DNA of 64,000 bases from Manihot esculenta (lineage: Eukaryota > Streptophyta > Magnoliopsida > Malpighiales > Euphorbiaceae): NCBI RefSeq assembly GCF_001659605.2, contig NC_035172.2, forward strand, positions 26,711,342-26,775,341, read 5' to 3'. A model generated the notes under the pieces. It was not told the origin of the DNA, did not search any database, and worked only from the letters and a program-made list of their open reading frames with translations. The translations under genes and the position numbers were made by a program. Within the stretch, counting starts at the first letter, position 1, and every line of letters begins with the position of its first letter. Below are positions 1 to 10,726 of the stretch, one piece after another.

Positions 1-146
1 CAAAACAAAACAATAAAACCATGAAAATCATTTTGTAAAAACATATTTTACCCTTCTAGAGGTTCCGGTGCCCGAGATTCCAAATTCCAACGGAGATTCC
101 GTTGGAATGTTGGGATTCCGACGCCGGAGTCTAGCCGGGTATTACA
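1..146 (-). repeat. E1 chromovirus 3' LTR, partial (runs off left edge)
   Basis: On the minus strand the LTR opens with TGTAATACCCGGC at 146 and runs leftward out of the window. The same stretch, with roughly 10% differences by eye, ends the LTR at 20740, so the two are the paired LTRs of E1. The match covers the CTTCTAGAGG block and the AT-rich segment that follows. Confidence 0.85.
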
Positions 147-184
147 TTCTTCCCCCCTTTAAGAACATTCATCCTCGAATGTTC
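147..184 (-). promoter_or_regulatory. E1 polypurine tract and adjoining inverted repeat
   Basis: Read on the minus strand, a purine run (AAAGGGGGGAAGA) directly precedes the LTR start, as expected for plus-strand priming. Just upstream (163-184) are 8-bp inverted arms GAACATTC and GAATGTTC with a 6-nt centre. The same arrangement occurs in E5 (34144-34180) and E6 (53223-53258). Confidence 0.8.
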
Positions 185-243
185 AAACAACACACATGCA
201 AACAAAGACATTAAGAAAACACATAAAACTTAAAACACTAACC

Positions 244-1863
244 TCAAAAGAGATAGGGGTATTGCTGGAGCATGGACTCCCGTGTCTCCTAAGTACAATA
301 TTCCATGTTGTGGTGATTCCAAAGGACTTTCACCATCGGGATTTCCTTGTTCCTCAGCTTCCTGACTTGTGTGTCTATGATTCGTATTGGCTGTTCAACA
401 TAGGTGAGATCTCCTAGGATCTCCACTTCTGGTTCGTTAAGAACCTTACTCGGATTCGACATGAACTTTCGTAACATGGAAACATGGAAAATCGGATGGA
501 TTCTCTCCATAGAAGCAGGCAATTCTAACTTATAAGATACATTCCCAACCTTTTGCAAGATTTCAAAGGGTCCGATGTACCTTGGAGCTAGTTTACCCTT
601 CTTTCCAAAACAAATCACCTCTTTCATAGGAGACACCTTAAGCAATACCATTTCCCCCTCCTGGAACTCTACGTGCTTCTTGCGGGTGTTTGCATAACTC
701 TTTTGCTTGCTCACAGCTGTCCTGATTCTTTTTCTGATAATGGGCACTACCCTGCTGGTGATCTCAACTAACTCTGGCCCTGCTAGAGCTCTTTCTCCCA
801 CTTCTTCCCAGCAGACAGGTGACCTGCACTTCCTCCCGTATAGAGCTTCATAAGGAGCCATCCCTATGCTAGCATAATAGCTGTTATTGTAGGCGAACTC
901 CACCAAGGGTAGATGTTGCCTCCAAGAACCGTCAAAATCTAGCACACACATTCTCAACATGTCTTCTATGGTTTGGATGGTCCTCTCTGACTGTCCGTCA
1001 GTCTGTGGATGAAAGGCAGTGCTAAAGTCTAGCCTCGTGCCCATAGCATTCTACAGACTCTGCCAAAACCTGGAGGTGAACTGGGGTCCTCTATCTGACA
1101 CAATAGTTACTATAGCCCCATGAAGCCTGATGATCTCTTCAACATAAAACTGTGCCAGCTTGTCCACTGAGTAACCACTCCTGACAGGGATGAAGTGAGC
1201 AGATTTGGTCAGTCTGTCCACAATCACCCATATGGAGTCTAGTCTGTTGGACGTGGCTGGTAACTCCATTACGAAGTCCATCGCTATATTTTCCCATTTT
1301 CACTCTGGAATCGATAGTGGGTTGAGCATCCCAGCTAGCTTCTGATGCTCTAGCTTCACCCTTTGACAGATCTCACAAGCAGACACGAACTGTGCCACTT
1401 CTCTCTTCATAGCTAGCCACCAATAGACTCTTTTCAGATCTTGGTACATTTTGGTGGCCCCAGGGTGAACACTGTACCTAGCATTATGAGCCTCTCTTAT
1501 AATGTCTCCCTTCAAACTTACGTCATCTGATATACATAACCTGTTCCCATACCAGAGGATCCTTTTGCTGTCAAAACAAAACTCCTCATTCTTGCCTGAC
1601 TGAACAGTCCTGGCAATTTTCACTAACTCAGGATCCCCGTGCTATTTCTGCGCCACTTGCTCCAGAAACATGGGTGTCACTCTCATTTGAGCCACTAGTG
1701 CACCTGTACCAGACAACTCTAGCTGTAAACCTTCATTGATAAGCTTATAAAATTCCCTCACCACCGGTCTTCTCTCTGCTGTGATATGGGATAAACTGCA
1801 AAGTGATTTCCGGCTGAGGGCATCTGCTACAACATTTGCCTTCCCCGGATGATACTGGATCTT
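244..1863 (-). pseudogene. E1 chromovirus integrase region and chromodomain-like tail, broken
   Basis: Translated pieces at 1300-1623, 1051-1281 and 289-1044 align in order with the integrase half of the intact E6 polyprotein. They cover the HHCC zinc finger ([16 protein letters not shown]...), the DDE core ([24 protein letters not shown]) and the C-terminal chromodomain-like segment ([13 protein letters not shown]). In-frame stops interrupt it: CAG to TAG near 1641 and 1052, TGG to TGA near 1300, and TGG to TAG near 289. The natural stop lies at 244-246. It cannot yield a working integrase without readthrough. Confidence 0.9.
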
Positions 1864-3399
1864 TCAATCATAGTCACTAAGCAGTTCTACCCATCTTCTC
1901 TGCCTTAGGTTCAATTCCTTCTGACTCAAGATGTACTGCAAACTTTTATGATCTGTAAAGATCTCACATCTTACCCCATGCAGGTAATGCCTCCACATCT
2001 TGAGTGCAAAGATCACGGCTGCCATCTCTAGATCATGTGTAGGATAATTCAACTTATGCTTCTTTAACTGTCTAGAAGCATAAGCAATTACCCTCTCATT
2101 CTGCATCAACACACAACCTAATCCCACTCGGGACGCATCACAAAACACTGTGAAGTCTTCATTACTGGTAGGCAGAGCTAACACCGGTGCTGACGTCAAC
2201 CTTCTCTTCAGCTCTTCAAAGCTTTCTTCACACTGTTCTGACCAAACAAATTTCTAATTCTTTTTTTGTCAACCTGGTCATAGGAGCTGCAATTCTAGAG
2301 AAGTCCTGAACGAACCTCCTGTAGTAACCTGCCAAACCCAAAAAGCTTTTGATTTCTGTGACTATAGTGGGTCTGGGCCAATTAGCTACTGCTTCTACTT
2401 TCTTAGAGTCCACCTCGATTCCCTTTTCTGATACCATATGCCCTAAGAAAGAAATGCTCTTCAACCAGAATTCACACTTGGAGAACTTAGCATACAAGCA
2501 GTGTTCTCTCAGGGTCTGCAACACTGTCCTCAGATGATGGGCATGCTCTTCTGCATTTTTGGAATACACTAAGATATCGTCAATGAAGACAATAACGAAG
2601 TGATCCAAAAGCTGCCTAAAAACTCTGTTCATGAGGTCTATAAATGTTGCAGGGGCATTGGTTAACCCGAACGGCATCACTAGGAACTCATAGTGCCCAT
2701 ATCTGGTCCTGAAAGCTGTCTTTGGCACATCTTCTTCTCTGACCCTCAACTGGTAGTACCTGAATCTCAGATTTATCTTGGAGAAACAACCTGCTCCTGC
2801 TAGCTGGTCGAATAGATCATCAATCCTGGGTAACGGATATTTATTCTTGGTAGTGACCTTGTTCAACTGTCTGTAGTCAATACAAAGTCTGAGGGATCCA
2901 TCCTTCTTTTTCACAAACAGGACCGGAGCACCCCAAGGTGAGGTACTAGGTCGGATGAAACCCTTATCTACCAACTCTTGCAACTGCTCTTTTAACTCTT
3001 TTAACTCTACAGGTGCCATCTTGTAGGGAGGAATAGAGATCGGTCTGGTTCCAAGCATCACTTCAATTTCAAACTCTATCTCCCTAACAGGTGGTAAACC
3101 TGGCAGCTCGTCTGGAAAAACATCTAGGAACTCTCTGACTACGGGCACTGAAGCTGGTTCCCTAACCTGACTGTCAAGCTCTCTAACATGAGCTAGATAC
3201 CCCTGACAGCCCCTCCTGAGCAACCTACGAGCCTGTAGGGCTGATATCAAACCTCTAGGCATACCTCTCCTGTCTCCCCTAAAGACAACCTCTGACCCAT
3301 CCTGCCCTCTGAACTTGACTACCTAGTCTCTGCAGTCCAAGGTAGCACCATGAGCAGATAGCCAGTCCATCCCTAGAATGACGTTAAAATCAGTCAAGT
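1864..3399 (-). pseudogene. E1 chromovirus protease end, reverse transcriptase and RNase H, broken
   Basis: The segment 2228-3262 encodes a clear Ty3/gypsy RT ([38 protein letters not shown] with the catalytic DD). The segment 1864-2199 encodes the RNase H start ([23 protein letters not shown]). A one-base A insertion plus a stop near 2250 separates RT from RNase H. A stop near 3322 lies upstream of RT, and a TGT to TGA change ends the RNase H piece at 1864. The RT core still shows all main motifs, but the unit is frame-broken. Confidence 0.9.
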
Positions 3400-4375
3400 C
3401 TAGAACCACAAGGTCGGCTGAAGGCATCTACCCTCAACAAAAACTGGACTGAACCTGCAGACTGACTCTGCCACGGATGGATCACACTTGGGTCCACTGA
3501 CCCAAAGGGGACACTCTAACCCAAAAGCTATCAAACCCACTCTGTCTACGGCTCTCGGAGCAACAAAAGAATGAGAAGCACCGGGGTCCATAAGAGCATA
3601 CACATCAGAACATCCAATGCTGAGATTACCTGACACCACGGTGTTTGATGTGTTAGCCTCTTGCTGAGTCATAGTGAAGATTAGAGCTGGAGCTGATGGA
3701 CCTTCTCCGCGGGAACTTGCAGAAGAAGAGGTTGACCCTCTCCTTCTGCTTCGACCATTGCCCTGAGTCACAGTTGGAGCTGCTGGTTGAGCCACACTGC
3801 CTGAAGCCGTCTGCTGGGACTGTGCCAACAAGGTCGCAGTGGGACACTCACGTGCCATGTGCCCCTCCTGTCCACATCTGAAGCAGGCTGTAGTCCCAAA
3901 CCGACAAACCCCTTTGTGCGGCTTTCCACACCTCATGCATCTTGAACTGTCTGAACTAGAGCTTGAGCCACCACCTAATCCCAGACCAGACTTCAACCGG
4001 TTCCATAACTTATTCTTCTTCGGCTTGGACCTATTCCACTTTTTGCTACCTGAGGCTGCTGCACTCAAAGAAGAGAGATCAAACTTTCCTGAATCTAGGG
4101 TCTTAGAACCCGAGGGCTGTGCCACCTGCTGTTTCACTATTTCTTGGATGATGGCACTAGCCTCCATCTTTCTGGCTGCATCCACTATGGTGTGGAAGCT
4201 CTCTCTCTCTGCTGCTATAATTAGGGAGGAATACCTAGAGTGAAGTCTCATGGTATACCTCCTGGCTTTCTTCTGATCAGTATCATACGCCTGACCCACA
4301 AACTGCAGCAACTCCAGAAATTTATCCGTGTACTCATCGACACTCATGTCCTCCGTCTGCCTCAGCTGCTCAAAC
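3400..4375 (-). pseudogene. E1 gag C-terminal half and protease start
   Basis: This frame begins inside gag at the junction with the solo LTR at 4376. It carries a CCHC knuckle ([17 protein letters not shown]2CX4HX4C) and the protease DPGASHSF motif (the DSGA-type active site of retroviral-like aspartic proteases). A one-base deletion near 3420 shifts the frame before the rest of the protease. The missing N-terminal half of gag is found 14 kb away at 18601-19470. The coding frame is continuous across the two sides once the inserted LTR and one CAAAC copy are discounted. Confidence 0.88.
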
Positions 4376-5800
4376 TATAATACCCGGCTAGACTCCGGCA
4401 TCGGAATTCCCACTTTCCAGCAAAATCTCGGATGTCGGAACCCTCTAGAAGGGTAGAATATGGTTTTCTAAAGTGTTTTCATGTGTTTTTATGGTTTTAA
4501 TAAAGAAAGAAATTGAGTTTTGAAAGAAAAAGACCAAGGAAGAAAACCCAGGTTCGGCCGCCCAACATGGGGAGTTTGCGGAAGCACCTTTGGCCCTCGA
4601 AAGTGGACTGGCCAGCCACCTATAAAAGGCCCCTTATCCGAAAATGGGCGAGTTTTCTCTCTCTATTTTCGGGCAAAGGTGAGATTTCGCCCTTCCATGG
4701 TCAATTTGTTGTTTTCCTTCAATTTCTTCAAGTTTTTAATGAGTTTTTACTTTGTTTTGAAGATTTTTAAGCTAAGATCAAGTTTTTGAGGCATTGGAGA
4801 CCCCCGGAGCTCGATTTCTCCAAATCTCCAAGTTTGGATCACCCTCATCTCGATCTTCAAGAGGTAAGTGTAGATCCTTCTCTTCTTTCATGTTTTAAGT
4901 AAGTTTTTTGAAGGGTTAAGGGGTTTTAATGCATGTTTAGGCTAGTTGTTAATGTTAGGGTTTATGTACCCTTTATGTTAAATGCATGCTTAATGTCATG
5001 ATTGTTGGGGTATAGGTTAGTTTTATGCCCCTATATGCTTGAAAATGTGTTTATGCATGTTTTAGTATAGTTTTGATGCGTGTTGGGTTGTTGAGGGTGG
5101 CTGGTTTGGCAAGGCAGAATCGGGTTCTACCCTTTGGGAGAGCCCAGGTTCGGCCGCCGAAGGCAGTTTCAGCCGCCGAACCTGCTTGTGGAGGCAGTTT
5201 GGCCGCCTAAACTCGCCCCCAAAAGTTTGGACTTTCGGCTCTGGAGGGGAGTTTCGGCCGCCGAACCTGCCCCCGAAAGTGGGTGACTTTCGGCTCTGGA
5301 AGGACTTTCGGCCGCCGAACCCTGCCCCCGAAAGTGCCTGACTTTCGACTCTGGAGGGACTTTCGACTGCCGAACCTGCCGCCGAAAGTGCCCTATCCAG
5401 CCTTTCTTTGCATGTTTTCTATGCATGTTTTGGTGATGTTTTAGGGAGTTTTTGGGGAGTTATTTAGAGTCATGTTAGAGTTTGTTTGGTCCCTCATTTG
5501 AGTCCACCTGTGTAGGATCGGACCCGAGGAACCGAGGAGGCCATCAGTGTTAGCTGCTTCAGAGTTAGTCCAGAGTCAGCAAGAGGTGAGTAGAACAGAA
5601 CTTCTTTTATTTTCAATGCAATGAAATCTTGTTAGCATGATCCATGCATCACGAATGCCATGATATGTATTAGGTTGTTTTGCATTAGAATTCACGAATA
5701 TGATGCATTGCATTAATTATTGTTGATGTGGATGGTTATTGGATGATCCATTAGTCCTCGATATGATATGATATGATGTGATACGGAAAGACTAGGGCTG
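4376..5800 (+). mobile_element. Chromovirus solo LTR, left part (split by E2)
   Basis: The LTR starts with TATAATACCCGG, the usual TGTAATACCC with one G to A change. It shows the family landmarks: a CTTCTAGAAGG block, a TATA box (CTATAAAAGG, about 4620), a GAG/GTAAGTG splice-donor-like site at 4861-4870 and four TTCGGC..CCGAA motifs at about 5149-5330. It is cut at 5800 by E2 and resumes at 17852. The outer ends are flanked by CAAAC at 4371-4375 and 18601-18605, and no internal region remains, so this is a solo LTR left by LTR-LTR recombination. Confidence 0.93.
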
Positions 5801-7320
5801 TGATAGGCGGTTGTCGAAACCGTCAAAAATAAACCTATTAAACAATCAACAATAAACTTGTAGATAGTGGCAATAGGGTCGAACCACAGGGAATTGACAC
5901 CAATGATTTTTCTAATAATGACTAGGTCAAGTAAATAACAAGTAATTAAAAGAGGGGGGTTTTGATTTGATGATTAAAATTAAATAGCAAAAGAAAGCAA
6001 TAATTTAAATAGATGAGAATTTCAATGAGAAAGAGATTCTAGCTGAAGTGTGAGTCTAATTCAGTTTGTTCAGAATTGATCATTGATTATTAAAGACTCC
6101 TATTTGATTTCAATAAATCAGTTTTGGTTGTGGAAGACGCTTCTCACAATCCAAATTCTTCCTTAGTTCTAGTTTGATTAGGAAACGTTCGCTAATCAAA
6201 CACTAATCAACAAGTTGCCAAGGAACGTCCTTGGGGCATTGTAGCATCGAACAACTGTTGACTGCATTAAGACTTAGAAAAACCCAATTCTATCCTTGCC
6301 AACCGCGTGGTCAAGTTTAGATTATGCAACTTGATTAAATGTGTATTTGAACAACCTAAGCAATTACGGACCTAAATCATTCAAACAATATTACTTAAGC
6401 AATTTAAAAGCAATGGGCCCTTATTGATTCTAAAAGCAAAGTAATAATTATGGAAAAGATCAGTTTGCATAAATATTGAAACAAACAAGAGTTCAACAAT
6501 GGAGTATTAAACCTCCCAATTCATCACAAATCTAAATATTCTCAACTTCAACTAGAAAAGGAAGGAAATTAGCCACTCATGGTGGACAAAATACACAAAG
6601 AAAAGATGAAAAGAAGAAAAGAGAATTTCTGCAGAGTTTCTGGTGCTGAGAGATGATGCTGAGTTGCTGACCAGATGATGATTTTGCTGGTTTGGAGGCT
6701 CTCCTTTTATAGCTGCAGAATTTCTCTCCATCTAGGGTTTTGAAATCCCTCTTTGATTTGGTGTTTGACTCCTCTTTTGATGTTGATTTTAATTGCAATT
6801 GGAATTCCTTGGATGAGAGACTCTTTCGTGGCTCTTGGTTTTGTGTTGGAAGTGATTGGATTGGATTTGGACTTCTGAAAATTCGGATTTCTGTTTTCTG
6901 CCCATTTTCCCGCTCTGCTGTAAGTTTCTGCTGTCAAAGTGATTTGCCCGGTGATTTGAGTATTTTGGAAAAATCACTGCCCCAATCACTTCTCTGTGAG
7001 TCAGTCCTCTATGTCTCTGCGAGTGATTTGGCCAGTGATCTTCGAGTGTCTTGGGCAAATCACTTGCCATATCACTACTGCCTGTTGCCTCCGGGTTTCT
7101 GCTTCAGTTGGATCTGGGCAGTGATTGGAGCAGATTATCTGGTGATCTTGGGCAAATCACTGGGCAAATCATCCTTTTGTAAATTTTCTGCACTTTTTCT
7201 TCCATTTTCCAATTTCTTCCTTTTCTGTAAAAACAAGATAAAAACCATAAATTAAACTGAAAAATGTGTAAATAAGCAATAATAATTATGATAAAAATGT
7301 GGCTAAATTATGCTTGATCA
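5801..7320 (-). repeat. E2 3' LTR (1520 bp)
   Basis: It runs from TGATAGGCGG to TATGCTTGATCA and matches 16339-17846. A minus-strand TATA box (TATAAAAGG) lies at 6703-6711. It has one more 12-bp CACTGGGCAAAT unit near 7155 than the other LTR. It also holds the 17-bp near-palindrome CCAAGGAACGTCCTTGG at 6218-6234 and several copies of the GTGATTTGCCC word. Confidence 0.95.
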
Positions 7321-7336
7321 AATACCCCCACACCTA
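7321..7336 (-). promoter_or_regulatory. E2 polypurine tract
   Basis: On the minus strand the sequence AGGTGTGGGGGTATT abuts the 3' LTR. A purine-rich stretch directly before the LTR is the plus-strand primer of gypsy elements. A GCTTGAGGACAAGC segment just upstream completes a block that recurs at 8322-8360. Confidence 0.8.
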
Positions 7337-7653
7337 GCTTTTTGCTTGTCCTCAAGCAACAAATAACTTAGCCAATCAAGTCCCCTTTTTCCTTAGAGCC
7401 TAAGTACCACTTAATCAGCCCCCCCTAGACTCCTAATCTGAATTATCACAGTATAGAGTACATGCACTAAGGTCATCCTCTCCTTTCCTTGTTTCCTTTC
7501 ACCTACCATGGTCAAGAGAAAGGTTTTTGAATCAATTATGCTTAATCCTTTATGTTAGTTTTAATGCAACCCCTAGGAGTGACTTGCCCCTTTTCTCTTC
7601 TCTTTTTTCTTTTTTTTTTTTATTTTTATTTTCAGCAGCACTTATTCTTATCC

Positions 7654-7907
7654 TTGCCTGAAAAAGTCACTAACCTTTTTACGCGATTGTGTACATGGGT
7701 GATACACCCCCGGTTACTCAGTTAGTCACTTGTTCAAGTGGCTACTAGCTCTGTTCATAGTCTAGACCATCGAAACTTATTTGCTTGAAAAAGTCACTGA
7801 CCTTTTTACGCGATTGTGTACATGGGTGATACACCCCCGGTTACTCAGTCAGTCACTTCTCCAAGTGGCTATTAGGCTCAGTTCATAGTCTTAGACCATT
7901 GGAACAT
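7654..7907. repeat. Two-copy 127-bp tandem repeat
   Basis: Copies begin at 7654 (TTGCCTGAAAAAGTCAC) and 7781 (TTGCTTGAAAAAGTCAC) and are near-identical through the CACCCCCGGTTACTCAG segment. They lie in the E2 3' non-coding region. Confidence 0.88.
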
Positions 7908-8321
7908 GTTTATGATTTGTGCTTTATGCTGGTTTTTCATGATATTTTGGGCAAATCAGCTCTTAGGGAGTTACACTAACTTTGTGTTTGCATGTATTTG
8001 TATTTTTATTTCCCTTGACCTTAGCAAATTTGAGGATTCAATTCAAGAGAAAAACTCCCTAAGTGAAGGTAACATACTGTGAATGATTCAATTTAAGCTT
8101 AAAGGGGTGGCAAATCAATGGGGTCATGAGATAAGGAAACTCTTTCAGCCTTGTTATCTATGTTGAGTAAAGCAATTAGCTACAAAATTCTGTGTGTGTG
8201 CGCTAGGAGTGTGAAAAAAAATTCTGGTGTGTGCAAAAAGGGGTAAGAACAATGCAAAAAGAAACAAAAAGAAACAACAAGAAGCAAAAAGATGGTGTAA
8301 TCAATGAATAAATACTCTCCA

Positions 8322-8360
8322 GTACCCCCACACCTAACCCAAATATTGTCCTCAATGTTT
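8322..8360 (-). promoter_or_regulatory. Second purine-tract-like block in E2
   Basis: On the minus strand this reads CATTGAGGACAAT followed by TTAGGTGTGGGGGTACT. It closely copies the block next to the 3' LTR at 7321-7355. It sits just after ORF3 and could act as an internal plus-strand priming site or be a relic of an end duplication. Confidence 0.55.
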
Positions 8361-8468
8361 GAATAAATATATAGAAAAATGGAGGAGAAAAGGGAAAGTG
8401 ACTTCCTGGCATGTGAGTAATTTGACCAGTGACTTGGGCAAGCACTGGGAAAATCACTGGGCAAATCG

Positions 8469-10250
8469 CTATCTGTCACGGTGCTGGGGCAGAAAATGGT
8501 CTACCAGCAGGTCCAACAAGTGCTCCATCCTTTGCATTCGGTCCTCAATCCTACTGAGACGAGCCTCTACTGTCTGGTTGGGGGCTTCGTCTTCAGGTGG
8601 CTGAGGAGCATCTTGCTGGGGGGCTGCTGGAGGAGTATTTGCTGGTTCTTGCCCTGTTTCCTGTGCTGTCTCATCTATAGGAGCTGCTATGGAGGCTGGC
8701 TGCTGAGTGGTGGTGTTTGTGGTGGCTTTCTTTCTTCTGAAAACACGCTCATGGCGTGGCGTTACTGGACCTGCAGGTGCAATGGAAAAAACATCCCCCA
8801 CCTTGCAAAGCAACCCCATATCATCTAATGTGCGTAGGTCCAAGGGGGTTGTTTTGGGGGTGGGGGAGAGGTCAGTATGTGCTGGGTGCAATAATTTGAG
8901 ATTCACTGCAATGGCAGTGATCAAAGGACCAAAAATCAAGGGCCTGTTATATTGTATGATGCTGGATAGTTGGGTGGCAACCCAATATCCAAGATGAATC
9001 TTCCTGCCCCTGTGCATGCACCAAAGGATATACAACTCAGTTCTGGTTAGGATGTTGGAGGCATCCTTCCTCCCAGAGAATGTATAGGCCAGGAATCTGT
9101 GGAGGTATTTCAAACTGGGGTTGCTAAGGTATAGGTCCTTGGACCTAGTGGGTGAGTATGAATATGGGGGATTATCACTTAATTCCAAGTACATAGAGCT
9201 TGGATCAAACTCAGCAGGGAAGTCCCAGGTGGACTGAGGGCATTCACAGCCCATGGCTATGCCGAATTCCTGCAGGGATAAGCGAAATCGCTTCCCCAAT
9301 AACCTAAATCCAATAGTGCCTGGTGTGTGTATGTTATGCATGGCAGGTTTATCAAAATAGAACGTGGTGAAGAACTCATGTGTGAGTTCAAGGAAGGAGG
9401 GCATGCGCAGGAAGAAAAAAGTGTCCCAGCCAACAGCAGAGATGAGGGAACGTACCTGGGAATGGAGTCTCAGTGCTCCTAGGGTGCCATGGTGGATATA
9501 CTTACCTGGGTGATATGGTAGAGATGAAACTTTAACCAGCCTGATGCGCTCAGAAATTTTGTTGAATGTCAGGGCTTTAACGATGTGATCTGGGTATACT
9601 GGCTTGGGCAAATCGCTGGGCAAATTGCTGGGCATATCACTGAGTGTGTCGCTTGGTAAGTCTGTGGGCGCATCAGTGGGCACATCAGTGGGCACATCAC
9701 TAGGCATAGCGTTTGGCACATTGCTGGGCGCATCAGTGGGCATATCACTTGGCATAGCGCTTAGCAAATTGCTGGGCGCATCAGTGGGCGTATCACGAGG
9801 CAGGTCCGTGGGCGTATCAGTGGGCATATCGCTGGTGGAGGCAGTGGGCGTACCACTTTCTTTGTGTCCTGCAGGATGTATGGCAATGGTAGGTTCTGGT
9901 TCTGATCTTGGTGGCGGAGGTGGCGACTGTATTCTCGGCCGTTTCTGGCCGTGGCCGGAGGAAGTGGTGGCTTCAGGTAGCATTTCGCCCGCAGGGTTTG
10001 CCTTCGGGGCTATTGTGGATGGTGGTGGCGGCGTTCTTGGCCGTTTCTTTTGCCGGCGATATGTCTGGACGGCCGGTGAGTCGGTGCGTCCTGTTGCTGT
10101 ACTTGTGGTCGGTGGTGTCTCGGTGTTGGTGGTGGCCGGTGGAGCTGTGTCCCACGTTTCATCGTCACTGTCAGAGGGGATGGGTTTCGGCAGCCCTAGT
10201 TTCTTCCACATGAACGGTCCGCCTGTAGCCTTCATCTTGATTCTTACCAT
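8469..10250 (-). CDS. E2 third ORF, ATHILA ORF-1-like protein (593 aa)
   Basis: An intact 593-residue frame lies downstream of integrase, where Athila elements carry their extra gene. Residues about 1-125 are a Pro/Thr/Ser-rich, low-complexity N-terminus. Residues about 138-216 are short repeats of the type (S/T)D(L/M/V/A)P, encoded by tandem 12-nt units. Residues about 217-460 form the globular region (FFTTFYFDKPAMHNI, GKRFRLSLQEFGIAMG) that resembles the ATHILA ORF-1 / putative plant transposon protein families. The C-terminal ~35 residues (VEARLSRIEDRMQRMEHLL) look like a coiled coil. I see no signal peptide or membrane segment, so an envelope role is not supported. The function is unknown. 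An intact frame in an element whose polyprotein is broken fits recent insertion. Confidence 0.85.
   Translation of the reverse strand: MVRIKMKATGGPFMWKKLGLPKPIPSDSDDETWDTAPPATTNTETPPTTSTATGRTDSPAVQTYRRQKKRPRTPPPPSTIAPKANPAGEMLPEATTSSGHGQKRPRIQSPPPPPRSEPEPTIAIHPAGHKESGTPTASTSDMPTDTPTDLPRDTPTDAPSNLLSAMPSDMPTDAPSNVPNAMPSDVPTDVPTDAPTDLPSDTLSDMPSNLPSDLPKPVYPDHIVKALTFNKISERIRLVKVSSLPYHPGKYIHHGTLGALRLHSQVRSLISAVGWDTFFFLRMPSFLELTHEFFTTFYFDKPAMHNIHTPGTIGFRLLGKRFRLSLQEFGIAMGCECPQSTWDFPAEFDPSSMYLELSDNPPYSYSPTRSKDLYLSNPSLKYLHRFLAYTFSGRKDASNILTRTELYILWCMHRGRKIHLGYWVATQLSSIIQYNRPLIFGPLITAIAVNLKLLHPAHTDLSPTPKTTPLDLRTLDDMGLLCKVGDVFSIAPAGPVTPRHERVFRRKKATTNTTTQQPASIAAPIDETAQETGQEPANTPPAAPQQDAPQPPEDEAPNQTVEARLSRIEDRMQRMEHLLDLLVDHFLPQHRDR
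9604..9838 (-). repeat. In-frame 12-nt tandem repeat array in E2 ORF3
   Basis: About twenty imperfect 12-nt units (GGGCAAATCGCT, GGGCATATCACT, GGGCGCATCAGT on the plus strand) encode four-residue repeats in ORF3. The same unit occurs outside coding sequence in both LTRs and in the spacer at 10430-10680. Confidence 0.85.
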
Positions 10251-10726
10251 GGTGGTCTTGAGTTTGCCGGTGGGTGAGTGGTGGTCGGAGAGGAGAAAGC
10301 TTGAAGAAGAAGAAGAGATAAAAAAAAACAGTAGTTTAGCGTAAAAAGTAAAAGAATAAAAGAAAAGAACTACTTAAAGTGATTTAGGTATGTGAATCTG
10401 CCCTGATCATTTAATGCTGGCCCTCTGGATTCTTGACAGGGTGATTTGCCCAGTGATTTGGACAAATCACTTTGGCCAGATCACTCCTCCTTTGCAGTTG
10501 CTGGGCTGGTACTGTTCACGCCCTTTGCTGATGATGTGCTTGCTTTTGCGATGGGACCGGTGATCTGGTCACATTATCAGGGCAATTGGGCATATCACTG
10601 CCCCGATCACTTATGATTCAGTCGATTTGCCCGACAATTTGGGCAAGCAGTGGGCAAATCACTGCCTCTGGGCTGCCTCCCAGTAGCGCCCTGTTTTCTG
10701 TCTTGGGCTGGACTTCAGTGCTTTGC
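10251..10726 (-). other. E2 spacer between integrase and ORF3
   Basis: About 475 bp with no coding frame. It contains at least six copies or variants of the GTGATTTGCCCA word at 10440-10490 and 10565-10675, in both orientations. An AG-rich stretch at 10300-10370 lies just upstream of ORF3 and could hold its leader or promoter, but no clear promoter is visible. Confidence 0.65.

Larger units (their letters stand above)
7337..8468 (-). other. E2 3' non-coding region with tandem duplication
   Basis: About 1.1 kb without a coding frame between ORF3 and the purine tract. It contains a 127-bp direct duplication (7654-7780 and 7781-7907) sharing the TTTTTACGCGATTGTGTAC core, a poly-T tract near 7605, and a second purine-tract-like block at 8322-8360. 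Parts match the 3' region of E4 (33480-33827) in reverse orientation, including the CAAGTGGCTA..GTTCATAGTCT stretch. This links E2 and E4 as relatives. Confidence 0.75.

Noticed and set aside
6740..7255. Plus-strand frame repeated at 17278-17781
   Set aside because: It lies wholly in the E2 LTR, antisense to the element. It recurs only because LTRs are duplicated.
9604..10344. Plus-strand 246-codon frame (repeated LGxSVG text)
   Set aside because: It is the reverse-strand shadow of the 12-nt repeat and Pro-rich part of E2 ORF3.
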